A stretch of 64,000 nucleotides of DNA from contig JARSSP010000071.1 in NCBI GenBank assembly GCA_029624675.1, forward strand, positions 62,001-126,000, in the 5' to 3' direction. The notes beneath the pieces are model-generated. The model searched no databases, was not told the DNA's origin, and saw nothing but the letters and a program-made list of their open reading frames with translations. Positions within the stretch are counted from its first letter, which is position 1; each line of letters starts with the position of its first letter. Below, in pieces: positions 43,991-53,058 of the stretch. The position numbers and the translations under genes are program-made. This stretch comes from Candidatus Contendibacter sp. Its GTDB lineage: Bacteria; Pseudomonadota; Gammaproteobacteria; Competibacterales; Competibacteraceae.

Positions 43991-45193
43991 CTATAGCCGA
44001 ACGGGGCCTTCAAGGCTGCGGTTGGCGGTGCGAAGTTGGTCTTGGCGGACCTTGTCGACATAGCCTTCAGCGCGTTGCAGATATTCGCGCATCACCGCGT
44101 TATTCTGGCCCATCACCTCAACAGCCTTGGCACGAAAATTATCCAAAGTATCCATGGCCTTGAAGGTCAGATTGAACATCTCCTTCATCTTTTCAATTCC
44201 GAGCAGCGGACTGGTTCCAAACCGCGCGGTGCGTTCGGCGTGGCTGTTCAACTGCTTGCTCGATTCGGCGATGAGATTCTCGATCGTACTGTTGACGCCG
44301 GCGAGTATGTTCATCACCTCGACCTGATTACCAGTCGCCCGCGCGACAGTTTGAGCAACCGCCAGCGCCGACATTCCTGTCGTCGCCACTCGATCACAGC
44401 CGATAATCATCTCGCGGTTGGTCTTTTTCAGCACGTCCAAAGCAAGATAGCTGTTCACGCAGACCGCCTGCTGGGTCAACATGTCCTGCAAGTTTTGCCG
44501 CGCATAGTAAAGCACCTCCTGCTCAAGGGCCCTTGCCCGTATCGCATCGGCCGCCTTCAGCTTCACCACCCATTGTGAAAGCATCGCGTCAAGTTGTTGG
44601 GCGAAACGTACAGCCGATTTCAGCCTCCGCATCGCCTCCCAAAGTTCGGCGCGAATCGTATCGATCTCGGCCTTATCACGTTGCATGTCATCGCGGGCCG
44701 CGTAGATCTGCTGCAACAAATTCCGTAACTGCGCCGCCGCGCTCTGAAAGCGGCGGAAGTAGGCCTTCAGTTTGTTGCCAAGTGGAATGATGCCGAGCAA
44801 TTTTTTCTGGGACAGCAAATCGCCCTCCTTGCCCGGGTCCAGATCGTCCAGATGCCGACGCATTTGCTCGATCGCCTTGAAAGCTGGCGAGTCTTCCATG
44901 CCGACCATGTTTCGTTCCAGAAAACGGCTGCTCAACAGGCTCGAAGCGATGGATATTTCCTCGCGCCCAAGCCGAAAGGCGGAATCGAGTTTTGCCTTGA
45001 ACGAATCGCTTTGCACGTCCTCGGCCAAAAGCGCGCTGACAAACCGCTCGACCTGATCGTCCACCGCCGCGGCCACTTCGGTGGGAAGCGGGATGGCATC
45101 ATCCGCTTCATTGTCAGTCAGTGGCGAAATTGCCTTCGGCGGTTCCAGAATAAACGTCGTTGATGCTTCGGTTGTCGTCTCGGCGTGCGTCAT
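43991..45193 (-). CDS. telA: TelA-family toxic anion resistance protein
   Basis: This 400-residue cytoplasmic, mostly helical protein matches the TelA/KlaA family first associated with tellurite resistance. The central part reads LGIIPLGNKLKAYFRRFQSA, a highly conserved TelA segment, followed by NLLQQIYAARDDMQRDKAEI and TNREMIIGCDRVATTGMSALAVAQTVARAT. No catalytic motif is known for the family. It forms a probable operon with the YiaAB-like gene, and an XpaC-like gene is next to it in convergent orientation; XpaC and TelA frequently occur as neighbours. Substrate specificity cannot be told from the sequence. Confidence 0.92.
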   Translation of the reverse strand: MTHAETTTEASTTFILEPPKAISPLTDNEADDAIPLPTEVAAAVDDQVERFVSALLAEDVQSDSFKAKLDSAFRLGREEISIASSLLSSRFLERNMVGMEDSPAFKAIEQMRRHLDDLDPGKEGDLLSQKKLLGIIPLGNKLKAYFRRFQSAAAQLRNLLQQIYAARDDMQRDKAEIDTIRAELWEAMRRLKSAVRFAQQLDAMLSQWVVKLKAADAIRARALEQEVLYYARQNLQDMLTQQAVCVNSYLALDVLKKTNREMIIGCDRVATTGMSALAVAQTVARATGNQVEVMNILAGVNSTIENLIAESSKQLNSHAERTARFGTSPLLGIEKMKEMFNLTFKAMDTLDNFRAKAVEVMGQNNAVMREYLQRAEGYVDKVRQDQLRTANRSLEGPVRL

Positions 45194-45283
45194 ACTGTTA
45201 CCCCCACTAACCTAGCGTCCATTTAATACCCTGTTGATGTTGTAAACCCAGGTATCGCGACCCGTAATTTGTGAGGCCATCGG

Positions 45284-45727
45284 CTAAAGATATAACCAGT
45301 GCCGAGATGAAAGCGAACGTGGATTCGGCGGCTGGGAATTATCCCGCAATTCCCGTTCGGTTTGGCTTTTCTCCTGATCATTCCCGCTGTGCCGCAATTC
45401 CCATTCGGTTCGATCTTTCTCTATCCACCGCTGGAAAAAGCGGTGCCCACCACCAGTCTCCAGCAATACGCGGACTTCGCCACTCCGCAACCGGCCATTC
45501 CCGGTATCACCGATATCCACGGTAACCTCTTTCCCGGCCGAGTCCGCGCACGCAGACTCCTGGAATTGAATGCCGCCATCTGGCTGTGGGCATCTGTAGA
45601 CACTCCTGCTCTGCCCGAATGCGGGCAAGGTCAACAAGGCGCCACACAGGAACAGGACCAATCCAATCTCTTGCGACAGCCTTCCCATTTGGAAGCCTCG
45701 CGTGCGTGCTTGATGAATCGCGTTCAT
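45284..45727 (-). CDS. Secreted DUF4124-domain protein
   Basis: The 147-residue protein has a signal peptide (GLVLFLCGALLTLPAFGQ) and then SVYRCPQPDGGIQFQESACA, the DUF4124 pattern VYRC-x-D/G-G-x-x-F-x(2,5)-C. The rest is charged and low in hydrophobicity (TERELRDNSQPPNPRS). DUF4124 proteins are small periplasmic proteins of unknown function, common in gammaproteobacteria. The start could also be the ATG 13 codons downstream (45688, MGRLSQEIGL), which gives a more compact signal peptide and is perhaps preferable. No operon partner is evident; the gene is upstream of and divergent from the sigma-54 activator. Confidence 0.7.
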   Translation of the reverse strand: MNAIHQARTRGFQMGRLSQEIGLVLFLCGALLTLPAFGQSRSVYRCPQPDGGIQFQESACADSAGKEVTVDIGDTGNGRLRSGEVRVLLETGGGHRFFQRWIEKDRTEWELRHSGNDQEKSQTERELRDNSQPPNPRSLSSRHWLYL

Positions 45728-45916
45728 TTGGCACCTCCAGTTCCAAGGCTTATCTATTATGAAGGCAAGTGTCGTGCCAGGTCCTATTATGAAGACAGTC
45801 CCTTGTTTGCACTGACTTATCGGGGACTTGTGGAATAGCTGCTAAAATGGCGGATACATTTCATGCAGGTTGGTACTACATTATTTGCTGATCCCTCCAG
45901 CTACAGGAGCACCTTG

Positions 45917-47416
45917 ATGACAGAGGGCCGACGCCATCTTGATCCGGACGACCGGTCTTTCCTGGCCGCCGCCTCGGCGCTGATCATGGCCAATCCATTC
46001 GAGGTGACCCGCCAGCAAATCGCGGCCCTGGTCCCCGCCTCGGCCCTGGCGGCCATCGGCGACAGCCATCCGATGAATGCCCTGTTGCCATCTTTGATCC
46101 AGCGCCTCGACCGATTGACCCAGCATCACGCCGGCAGTCTGGCCCAGTATGCCGACGACGAACGGCAATGGCTGGCCGACGCCTGGCTGTTTTGCGATTA
46201 CCATCGGTTCGTGCCGGAGATGGATCGGTCGATCGAGTGGGAACTGGCGCATCCCGGCCAGCCGGCGACGGTCTCGTTCGCCCCCGAGGCGTTGACGCTG
46301 CTGCGGGAACAGGGCTTCGGCGCGGCGGAAGCGGTTCGCTACTTCGGTCTGTTTTACCAACTGCGGCGCACCTATACCCTCATTGACCATGCGCTGACTG
46401 GCCCCAGCCCTTGCATGGGCGCATTGCGACGCGCGCTGTGGAACAACGTGTTCGGCCGCGACATGCGGGTCTATGAACGCTATCTGTGGAACCGCATGGA
46501 GGATTTTTCCACGCTGCTGTTGGGCGAGACCGGCAGCGGCAAGGGCGCGGCGGCGGCGGCCATCGGTCGCTCGGTGTACATCCCGTTCGATCCCGCCAGC
46601 AATCGCTTTCGCCACAGCTTCACCGACACCTTCATCGCCGTCAACCTGGCGGAATTTCCGGAAAGTCTGATCGAATCGGAATTGTTCGGCCATCGCAAGG
46701 GTGCGTTCACCGGGGCGGTGGAGGAGCATCAGGGGGTGTTCGCCCGGTGCAGTCCCTACGGCTCGCTATTTCTCGACGAGATCGGCGACGCCACCCTCGG
46801 CGTGCAAATCAAGCTACTGCGGGTGTTGCAGGAGCGCACGTTCACCCCGGTCGGCAGCCATAAACCGCAGCGTTTCTCCGGGCGGGTTATCGCCGCCACC
46901 CATCAATCCCTGGCGGAACTGCGCCAACAGGGCAAATTCCGCGAGGATTTCTTCTACCGGCTGTGTTCCGATGTCATCACCGTGCCGCCGTTGCGCCAAC
47001 GCCTGGCCGAAACCCCGGCGGAACTGGATTTATTAGTGCAAGTGCTGGTGACGCGCCTGCTTGGCGCGGCCAGTCCCGAAGCGGATGAACTGGTATTGAC
47101 CGCGCTGCGGCGCGAGTTGCCAGTGGATTACGCCTGGCCCGGCAACGTGCGGGAGTTGGAACAGGCGGTGCGCCGCATCCTGCTGACCGGCCATTACGGG
47201 GGCGAATCGGCGGCGGGGTCGGCGGAAGCCGACTTCTGGCGCCAGGCGCAAGCCGGAGCGCTGGATGCGCGCGGCCTGCTGGCCCAGTACTGCGCCCTGC
47301 TCTACCAGCGTTGCGGCAACTACGAGGAAGTTGCCCGGCGCACTGGACTAGACCGGCGGACGGTGCGGAAACATCTGCAAGCCGCCGGGACGCGCAACGG
47401 GGAGCCGAATGCCTGA
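45917..47416 (+). CDS. Sigma-54-dependent transcriptional activator
   Basis: A 499-residue enhancer-binding protein; the ATG at 45917 is used because an AGGAG ribosome site lies 8 bases ahead, although the frame also holds an ATG at 45863. Residues 1-170 have no receiver, PAS or GAF motif I can name. The AAA+ domain follows: Walker A LLGETGSGKGAAAAAIGRSV, the sigma-54 contact loop ELFGHRKGAFTGAVEEHQGV (GAFTGA intact), Walker B GSLFLDEIGDATLGVQIKLL, and FREDFFYRLCSDVITVPPLRQR. A Fis-type helix-turn-helix ends the protein (CGNYEEVARRTGLDRRTVRKHL). Gly replaces the usual Thr/Ser/Glu after GK in Walker A. Target genes are unknown; no sigma-54 promoter (GG-N10-GC) was identified nearby. Confidence 0.9.
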   Translation: MTEGRRHLDPDDRSFLAAASALIMANPFEVTRQQIAALVPASALAAIGDSHPMNALLPSLIQRLDRLTQHHAGSLAQYADDERQWLADAWLFCDYHRFVPEMDRSIEWELAHPGQPATVSFAPEALTLLREQGFGAAEAVRYFGLFYQLRRTYTLIDHALTGPSPCMGALRRALWNNVFGRDMRVYERYLWNRMEDFSTLLLGETGSGKGAAAAAIGRSVYIPFDPASNRFRHSFTDTFIAVNLAEFPESLIESELFGHRKGAFTGAVEEHQGVFARCSPYGSLFLDEIGDATLGVQIKLLRVLQERTFTPVGSHKPQRFSGRVIAATHQSLAELRQQGKFREDFFYRLCSDVITVPPLRQRLAETPAELDLLVQVLVTRLLGAASPEADELVLTALRRELPVDYAWPGNVRELEQAVRRILLTGHYGGESAAGSAEADFWRQAQAGALDARGLLAQYCALLYQRCGNYEEVARRTGLDRRTVRKHLQAAGTRNGEPNA

Positions 47417-47418
47417 AT

Positions 47419-47838
47419 TCACTTGGCGCGGGTCGGCGGCATCAGCGAACTGTCCTGGCCGGTGCGCCGATAGACCGTGCCGGTAAAAATCGCCAACAAA
47501 GTCGGCCCGCTACGCACTTCCACCCGATAAACCGCCGTGCGCCGCCCCCGATGAACCTCGGTCGCCCATGCTTCCACTTCCGCGCCGGCTTGACTCGCTT
47601 GCAGATATTCCATGTGCGCGACGAGGGCGACCGCTAGGGTTCCATGCGAATTGGACGCCAACGCGAAGGCGGCGTCGGCCACCGAGTACAGAAAGCCGCC
47701 GTGCGCCGAGCCCCAACTGTTGAGAAACTCCGGCCGGATGACGCCCCATACCCGCGCCTGGCCGGGCATCGGAACCTCGGCTTGCAGGCCGAGCGCGATC
47801 ATGAAGGGATCCAGCGTCGTGACGATCATCCCGGTCAC
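47419..47838 (-). CDS. PaaI/hotdog-fold thioesterase
   Basis: A 139-residue hotdog protein. The segment RPEFLNSWGSAHGGFLYSVADAAFALASNSHG holds the HGG motif and the conserved acidic residue of PaaI-type acyl-CoA thioesterases (DAAFALA), and VEAWATEVHRGRRTAVYRVEV is the following core strand region. Such enzymes hydrolyse aryl- or acyl-CoA and release stalled intermediates. The start codon overlaps the upstream lacI stop as ATGA (47835-47838), so the two are translationally coupled. It is convergent with the sigma-54 activator, only 2 bases apart. The partner of a sugar-type regulator is unusual. Confidence 0.86.
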   Translation of the reverse strand: MTGMIVTTLDPFMIALGLQAEVPMPGQARVWGVIRPEFLNSWGSAHGGFLYSVADAAFALASNSHGTLAVALVAHMEYLQASQAGAEVEAWATEVHRGRRTAVYRVEVRSGPTLLAIFTGTVYRRTGQDSSLMPPTRAK

Positions 47839-48824
47839 CCGCCCCGCCGCGCGCTCGATCCCCGCTCGATCAGTTCCCCCCGCATCACCACCCGGCGCAC
47901 CGATTGAGTCGGATGCGCGATTCGCTGCAACAACAGCTCGATGGTGGCTTGACCCAGGTCGTAGGTCGGCTGGGCGATCACGGTGACGCCCGGTTCCACC
48001 AGCCGGGTCCAGGGCAGGTTGTCGAAACCGGCCAGCGCGATCTGTTCGGGAACCCTTAAACGAGCCTCCCGCAAGGCTTCGACCAGTCCCAACAGGATAA
48101 GACCGTTGCTGGCCACCAGCGCGTCCGGCAAGGGCTGACGCCCCACCAGTTCACCAGCGACGGCGCGGGCAGCCTCGACCGTCGCTGGAACGGCCCTGGC
48201 CAGCGTTTCTAGGCCGTGAGTAGCCATCGCCGTCACATAACCTTCCTGCCGCTGCCGGCCGGTGGCGCTAGTCGCGCCGTAGACAAACGCGATCCGCCGA
48301 TGATTCTGTTCGATGAGGTGCGCGATCAGGCGGTAGGCTGAATCGACGTTGTCCAGCACCACCGCATCGGCGACGGTATCGCGGTCGCAACGGTCAACCA
48401 GCACCACCGGAAATGAATAATCGTTCGGCCGAAAACGGGCCAGCCTCGGCAGCGTGGGCGACAGAATCACTCCACTGACGTTTTCATCCCGCATCAACTC
48501 CAGATACAGCGCCTCCTTCTCCGGATCCTCGTCGGCGTTGCACAAGATCACCCGCAACTGGTGCTGATAAGCCACGTCCTCGACCGCGCGGCTGACTTCG
48601 GTGAAAAACGGGTTACGGATATCCGACACGATCAGGCCAATGGTGTCGGTGCGACGCGAGCGCAAACGCCGCGCCGCCAAGTCCGGCCGATAGTCCAGCG
48701 CCTCGATCGCCGCCAATACCCGTTGCCGGGTCGCCTCGCTCACTCCGGGGTGGCCTGCCATCACCCGCGACACCGACGCCACCGAAACACCCGCCTGTTG
48801 GGCGACATCCTTGATCTGAGCCAT
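47835..48824 (-). CDS. LacI-family transcriptional regulator
   Basis: The 329-residue repressor has an N-terminal LacI helix-turn-helix (MAQIKDVAQQAGVSVASVSR, hinge helix LAARRLRSRRTDTIGLIV) and a C-terminal periplasmic-binding-like effector domain (DIRNPFFTEVSRAVEDVAYQ, FPVVLVDRC, IAFVYGATSATGRQRQEGY, PDALVASNGLILLGLVEALR, LAGFDNLPWTRLVEPGVTVI). The sensor part resembles FruR-like and KdgR-like proteins, so it may govern the fructose genes at 53-63 kb, but this is an inference from presence in the same window. Its own leader on the minus strand is AT-rich (TTTTGATCGTTAC) and could contain an operator. Confidence 0.93.
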   Translation of the reverse strand: MAQIKDVAQQAGVSVASVSRVMAGHPGVSEATRQRVLAAIEALDYRPDLAARRLRSRRTDTIGLIVSDIRNPFFTEVSRAVEDVAYQHQLRVILCNADEDPEKEALYLELMRDENVSGVILSPTLPRLARFRPNDYSFPVVLVDRCDRDTVADAVVLDNVDSAYRLIAHLIEQNHRRIAFVYGATSATGRQRQEGYVTAMATHGLETLARAVPATVEAARAVAGELVGRQPLPDALVASNGLILLGLVEALREARLRVPEQIALAGFDNLPWTRLVEPGVTVIAQPTYDLGQATIELLLQRIAHPTQSVRRVVMRGELIERGSSARRGG

Positions 48825-48861
48825 TGGGTTGCCGTTCCTCCAAAAAAAGTAACGATCAAAA

Positions 48862-51800
48862 TTATCCTTTTTCCATCTCCACGATCAACGCTTCCCGCAC
48901 CCGCGCGTAGCGGCGATCCAATTCCCATAGCAAGGTGGCGACATCCTCCAAGCGCCGATCCTGCCCCCGCTGCTCCAATTCCTTGCTCAAGGCCACCAAT
49001 TGGGTCGCTCCCAGGTTAGCGCTACTCGACTTGAAACTATGCGCCGCCTGGCGCAGCGCCTCGCTGTCTCCAGCGGCGACCGCGTCCCGTAACCGTTGCA
49101 GCAAGGCGGGCGCGCTATCCAGGTAGAGGCCGACGATCTTGCTCAACAAGCTGGGCTGGCCGGGCTGCCGCAACTCGCGGATTTGAGCCAGGACGCGCTC
49201 GTCCAACAGTGAATCGGTTGATGTGGGCGGTCTGGAGCGCGCGGTGAGCGACGGGGCCGCCAGGGCGTCGCCGACTACCGAATCCAGAACCGGCGCCCGG
49301 GGCGAGGCGGCGGGAGGCGGGCAGGCGGAATCGCCAGCGGCGGGCAACCAACGGTTCAGGATCGCCACCAGTCGCGCCTGCTCGAACGGTTTGCTCAGAT
49401 AATCGTCCATTCCCGCCGCCAGGCATTGCTCCCGGATTCCCTTGACGATGTTCGCGGTCAAGGCGATGATCGGCACCCGCCGATCGCCAGTGGCGCTTTC
49501 GCGGCGCCGCCAAGCCGCGGTGGCGGCCCAGCCGTCCAGCACTGGCATTTGGCAGTCCATCAGCACCAGGTCATAGGGTTCCTTTTCCAAGGCGGCCAAC
49601 GCCGCGCGTCCATCATTGACCGCCGTGCTCCGACAGCCCAACTCCTTGAGCATGGCCAGCGCCACTTCCTGGTTGACCAGGTTGTCCTCAACGACCAGCA
49701 CCCGCGCGTCAAAGTGTATCTGCCGGTCATATCGTGGCAGGAGTCGCGACACCGGATCGGCGGTGGCTGGATCAATCAGCCGACACAAGGCATCGCGGAG
49801 TTCAGCCCGACGTATCGGTTTCTGCAGGTAGCGATTTACGCTAACCGCCACCTGGGAGCCGACGTCGCCCAGGCTACCGAGGGTCAACATCAGCAACCGA
49901 GGCATTCTCAGCATGGCGTCGGCACGGATCCGGCGGGCCAGTTCGACGCCATCCATCTCGGGCATGTTCCGATCCACGATCACCAGCTCGAAAACTTCTC
50001 TCGCCATGGCTGCTTGCCGCAGGGTGGCGAGCGCTTCCACCCCGCTCCCCACGCTGACTGCCCGCATGCCCCAACCGCTCAAATAGCGATGGAAAATCTC
50101 GCGCTGGGTGGCGTTGTCGTCCACCACCAACACGCGCCGATTCCGTAATTCGGCGTCGAGCGGCCGGACCGACCGCGAACTGGCCTCCCCGCGGGGCAGC
50201 GCGAGCGTGAACCAGAACGTCGAACCGACGCCCAGCGTGCTCTCGACGCCTATTTCGCCCCCCATCAATTGCACCAGTCGCTTGGAAATGGCCAATCCCA
50301 GACCGGTCCCGCCATAATGGCGGGTGGTGGAACCGTCCGCTTGGGTAAACGACTCGAAGATCCGAGTCTGGGCCGCTGGCGCGATTCCGACCCCCGTATC
50401 ATTGACCTCGATCCGCAGCCGCGCCGTCTGGGCTTCTTGCTCCAGCAACCGTGGGCGAATCACCACTTCGCCCTGTTCGGTGAACTTGATGGCATTGCTC
50501 ACTAGATTGATCAAGATTTGCCGCAACCGCGCCGGATCGCCTTGCAGGCCGCCCGGCAAGTCGTCCGCTAGATCGACCACCAGTTCCAGGCGCTTGCGGT
50601 GCGCCCGCTCGGCCAGCAGCACGGCGGTTTCCTCGACCAGTTCCCGTGGATCGAAGTCCACGGTTTCCAGCTCCAGCCGACCCGCCTCGACCTTGGAAAA
50701 GTCCAGAATATCGTCGATGACCGCCAGTAATGCCTGACCCGAACGCTGGATGGTGTCGGTAAATCGCCGCTGCTGGGCGTCCAGCGCCGTTCCTCGCAGC
50801 AACTCCGTCATCCCCAGGATGCCGTTCAGCGGGGTGCGGATTTCGTGGCTCATGGTGGCCAGAAACTGCGATTTGGCCAGATTGGCTGCTTCGGCGGCTG
50901 CCTTGGACCCGGTCAGTTCCCGGTTATCCTGGACCAGGCGCTCGGTCAGCGTTTCCAGAACCTGAACCGTGGCGGCGACCTCATCCTGGCTCACGGATGG
51001 AATCGACGCGCCAGTCACTTCAATCGCGATCCGTTCGGCCTGCGCGCGGAGGCGGCGCAACGGCCGCAGGACCCAGCGCACGATCAGAACGCCGAACAAC
51101 AGGCTTCCGACCAAAATCAGCGCCGCATAGATCGCCGAACGCCGCAAGTTCTCGTCCAGCAACCGATAGGCCGAGGTGCTGTCCAGCTCGACCAGGATCA
51201 CGAAGGCCTCGTCGACGATCAGTATCGGCAGATAGACGCGGGTTTTGCGCGCGACGATATCCTCGCGGTAGATGGGAATCTTTTTTTCAAAGGCCTCGGT
51301 TACGGCCCGGGAAGCCAGGCTCCGGCCGAGGGCGGAACTTGAAGCCAGGGTTTGGCCGGATCGCGACAGAAGCCCGAGGTTTGCGCCCACCTCATGGTTC
51401 AGGGTCTTGAAAAAATTCCCATCCAGACGCTGGCCGACGCTCAGCGCGCCGACGATTCTGTTCCCCGCCCGCAAGGGTTCGATGGCGCGAATCTCGACGC
51501 CCTGCGGGACGACGGTGCTGACCACATTGCCGGCGCCGTTCAGGGCCTCGTACACCCCCCATCCCATCGCCCGATCCCCCAGGCGCATCGGCTGATCGGA
51601 CCGATAGGCCACGATTCCATGCTGGTCGATCACCTCGAACAAGTCTGTCCTGGACAGGTCGCCGATGCGGTCGAAAATCGCCGCGAGCGCGGCGACCCGA
51701 TCCGGCTCCTCGCGCAAAAGGGCCGACGACAAGGCGCTTTCTTCCGCCAATACCCGGGCCAACCGCTGGAGTTGGGTGCTCTGCCGCGCGATCAAATTTT

Positions 51801-51960
51801 TAATGACTTGGCTGATGGTATCGATCTTGTCGATCTCGCGCGCGCGTATCGTCGTTTCCAGCAGATCGCTCGATATGTAGTAGGCGACCCCTTGCGAAAG
51901 GGCCACTAGCAACGCAAACACCAAGACCAGCGTCGCGCAGGTGCCAAGGCAAAACTTCAT
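48862..51960 (-). CDS. Hybrid sensor histidine kinase with two receivers and Hpt
   Basis: A 1032-residue membrane sensor. Residues 1-30 and about 268-290 are membrane helices enclosing a periplasmic sensor that resembles a double Cache domain ([40 protein letters not shown]). Then follow a HAMP-like linker, the HisKA domain with His372 in [20 protein letters not shown], the ATPase ([28 protein letters not shown]), two receivers (phospho-Asp in [19 protein letters not shown] and [19 protein letters not shown]) and a C-terminal Hpt with [20 protein letters not shown]. It is a phosphorelay kinase of the BarA/ArcB layout. A periplasmic binding protein gene lies 68 bases upstream on the same strand and is a candidate ligand carrier. 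Confidence 0.94.
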   Translation of the reverse strand: MKFCLGTCATLVLVFALLVALSQGVAYYISSDLLETTIRAREIDKIDTISQVIKNLIARQSTQLQRLARVLAEESALSSALLREEPDRVAALAAIFDRIGDLSRTDLFEVIDQHGIVAYRSDQPMRLGDRAMGWGVYEALNGAGNVVSTVVPQGVEIRAIEPLRAGNRIVGALSVGQRLDGNFFKTLNHEVGANLGLLSRSGQTLASSSALGRSLASRAVTEAFEKKIPIYREDIVARKTRVYLPILIVDEAFVILVELDSTSAYRLLDENLRRSAIYAALILVGSLLFGVLIVRWVLRPLRRLRAQAERIAIEVTGASIPSVSQDEVAATVQVLETLTERLVQDNRELTGSKAAAEAANLAKSQFLATMSHEIRTPLNGILGMTELLRGTALDAQQRRFTDTIQRSGQALLAVIDDILDFSKVEAGRLELETVDFDPRELVEETAVLLAERAHRKRLELVVDLADDLPGGLQGDPARLRQILINLVSNAIKFTEQGEVVIRPRLLEQEAQTARLRIEVNDTGVGIAPAAQTRIFESFTQADGSTTRHYGGTGLGLAISKRLVQLMGGEIGVESTLGVGSTFWFTLALPRGEASSRSVRPLDAELRNRRVLVVDDNATQREIFHRYLSGWGMRAVSVGSGVEALATLRQAAMAREVFELVIVDRNMPEMDGVELARRIRADAMLRMPRLLMLTLGSLGDVGSQVAVSVNRYLQKPIRRAELRDALCRLIDPATADPVSRLLPRYDRQIHFDARVLVVEDNLVNQEVALAMLKELGCRSTAVNDGRAALAALEKEPYDLVLMDCQMPVLDGWAATAAWRRRESATGDRRVPIIALTANIVKGIREQCLAAGMDDYLSKPFEQARLVAILNRWLPAAGDSACPPPAASPRAPVLDSVVGDALAAPSLTARSRPPTSTDSLLDERVLAQIRELRQPGQPSLLSKIVGLYLDSAPALLQRLRDAVAAGDSEALRQAAHSFKSSSANLGATQLVALSKELEQRGQDRRLEDVATLLWELDRRYARVREALIVEMEKG

Positions 51961-52028
51961 CGACCAGGCGCTCCGTCGCGCAAGGTTTGGATTCCCATCG
52001 GGAGGGGTAGCTTATCGGTCAATTGCGG

Positions 52029-52853
52029 TCAGCTTCTGGAAACGGCGGGAAGAATCCCGTGCTCGCGCAAGACGCGCGCGCCAGCGGGAGAACGGGCAAA
52101 CGCTAGAAAAGCCTTGCCCGCCGGTGTCAGGGCACCGGGCCTGTAGATCAGCCCAAGTTCCAACCAGAGCGGATAGCTCCCCTTCTCCAGATTTTCCGAG
52201 GTCGGTTCGACGCCATCGAGCGCCAAGGGAATGACTTTGGTCGTACACGCGCCGAGAGCCGATCGATTGAGGAAGCCAAGGCTGGTCGGAAATCGATCCA
52301 ACAACGCGACCAATTCCGGGTCGAGATGCACGACCTTGACGTTCTCGCCAAAGACGATGTCCTCGAACGGTTTGATGACCCGGCTGACCGCTTGCCGGGA
52401 AGCATCGGTCTTTTCGCGTCCGATCACCCGGATGGGAGCGGGGTCGCCGCCCAGTTCGCGCCAGTCGGTCAGCTTGCCGCTGAAAGCATCCACCGCCCGC
52501 GCCGACGTGATGCCGCGCACCGTGACCCCCGCCCCCGCCACGAAGGCCACCGGGTCGCGCCCGAGAGCGACGTAGACGATGCCTTTGCCGCGCTCGTCGT
52601 CCTTGAGCGGCCGGCCCACCCGCCCGAGGCTGGCCGTTCCCGCCTCGATGTCGCGCAGGGCGCCGGCGGTTCCCGTCGACGACGGGATCGTGACGGTATG
52701 CTGGCTCTGTTGCTGGTTGAACGCCTTGGCGAGTTGGGTCAAGACATATTCCGGATTGCCGCTGCCGGGAATGACCAACTCCTCAGCAAACGCGGCGCCC
52801 GTCAATGCCAGGGCAACGAACCATGCGACAATCATTCGAGACCACATACCCAT
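52029..52853 (-). CDS. Periplasmic phosphate-type substrate-binding protein
   Basis: From ATG 52853 the protein has 274 residues with a signal peptide (MGMWSRMIVAWFVALALTGAAFAEE). The mature part resembles PstS-like solute-binding proteins: LVIPGSGNPEYVLTQLAKAF, SSTGTAGALRDIEAGTASLG, YVALGRDPVAFVAGAGV, DAFSGKLTDWRELGGDPAPIRVIGREKTDASRQAV. The Ser/Thr-rich phosphate-site signature GSGT is replaced by SSTGTAGAL, so the ligand is uncertain and may be another oxyanion. No ABC permease or ATPase is adjacent. The gene is followed 68 bases later by a hybrid histidine kinase, which fits a sensory rather than a transport role. It is divergent from the fructokinase gene. Confidence 0.85.
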   Translation of the reverse strand: MGMWSRMIVAWFVALALTGAAFAEELVIPGSGNPEYVLTQLAKAFNQQQSQHTVTIPSSTGTAGALRDIEAGTASLGRVGRPLKDDERGKGIVYVALGRDPVAFVAGAGVTVRGITSARAVDAFSGKLTDWRELGGDPAPIRVIGREKTDASRQAVSRVIKPFEDIVFGENVKVVHLDPELVALLDRFPTSLGFLNRSALGACTTKVIPLALDGVEPTSENLEKGSYPLWLELGLIYRPGALTPAGKAFLAFARSPAGARVLREHGILPAVSRS

Positions 52854-53058
52854 TTCTCTCCGATCTGATGTTGTCCGCCGCAAACAAATGCGGGTCGGCA
52901 TTGGGGGGTATTTGTGTACCTTATCATACACTCGATTGTCTCCAAATATTATCGAGCTTTCCAGGCAGGCGGGATTGCGAAACACGCCAACGCGGAGACC
53001 GAGGCCGGGACGGCGGCTTCGAGCGCCAACTTTCATCACTTTCAGCCGGAGTTTTCCC
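52854..53058. promoter_or_regulatory. Divergent control region with inverted repeats
   Basis: Between the binding-protein gene and the fructokinase gene lie GTGTA-N8-TACAC (52914-52931) and CTCGAT-N14-ATCGAG (52931-52956), two inverted repeats that may be operators. The region is more AT-rich than the genes around it. Confidence 0.45.

Noticed and set aside
48825-48861. An autoregulatory copy of the fru palindrome in front of lacI
   Set aside because: TTTTGATCGTTAC shares a few bases with TTGTAATCGATTACAA but is not itself palindromic, so a common operator cannot be claimed.
52861-53058. Extension of the fructokinase upstream of 53059
   Set aside because: The frame is open for hundreds of bases upstream, but PfkB similarity starts exactly at MANAICLGE and the upstream codons run antisense to the binding-protein gene.
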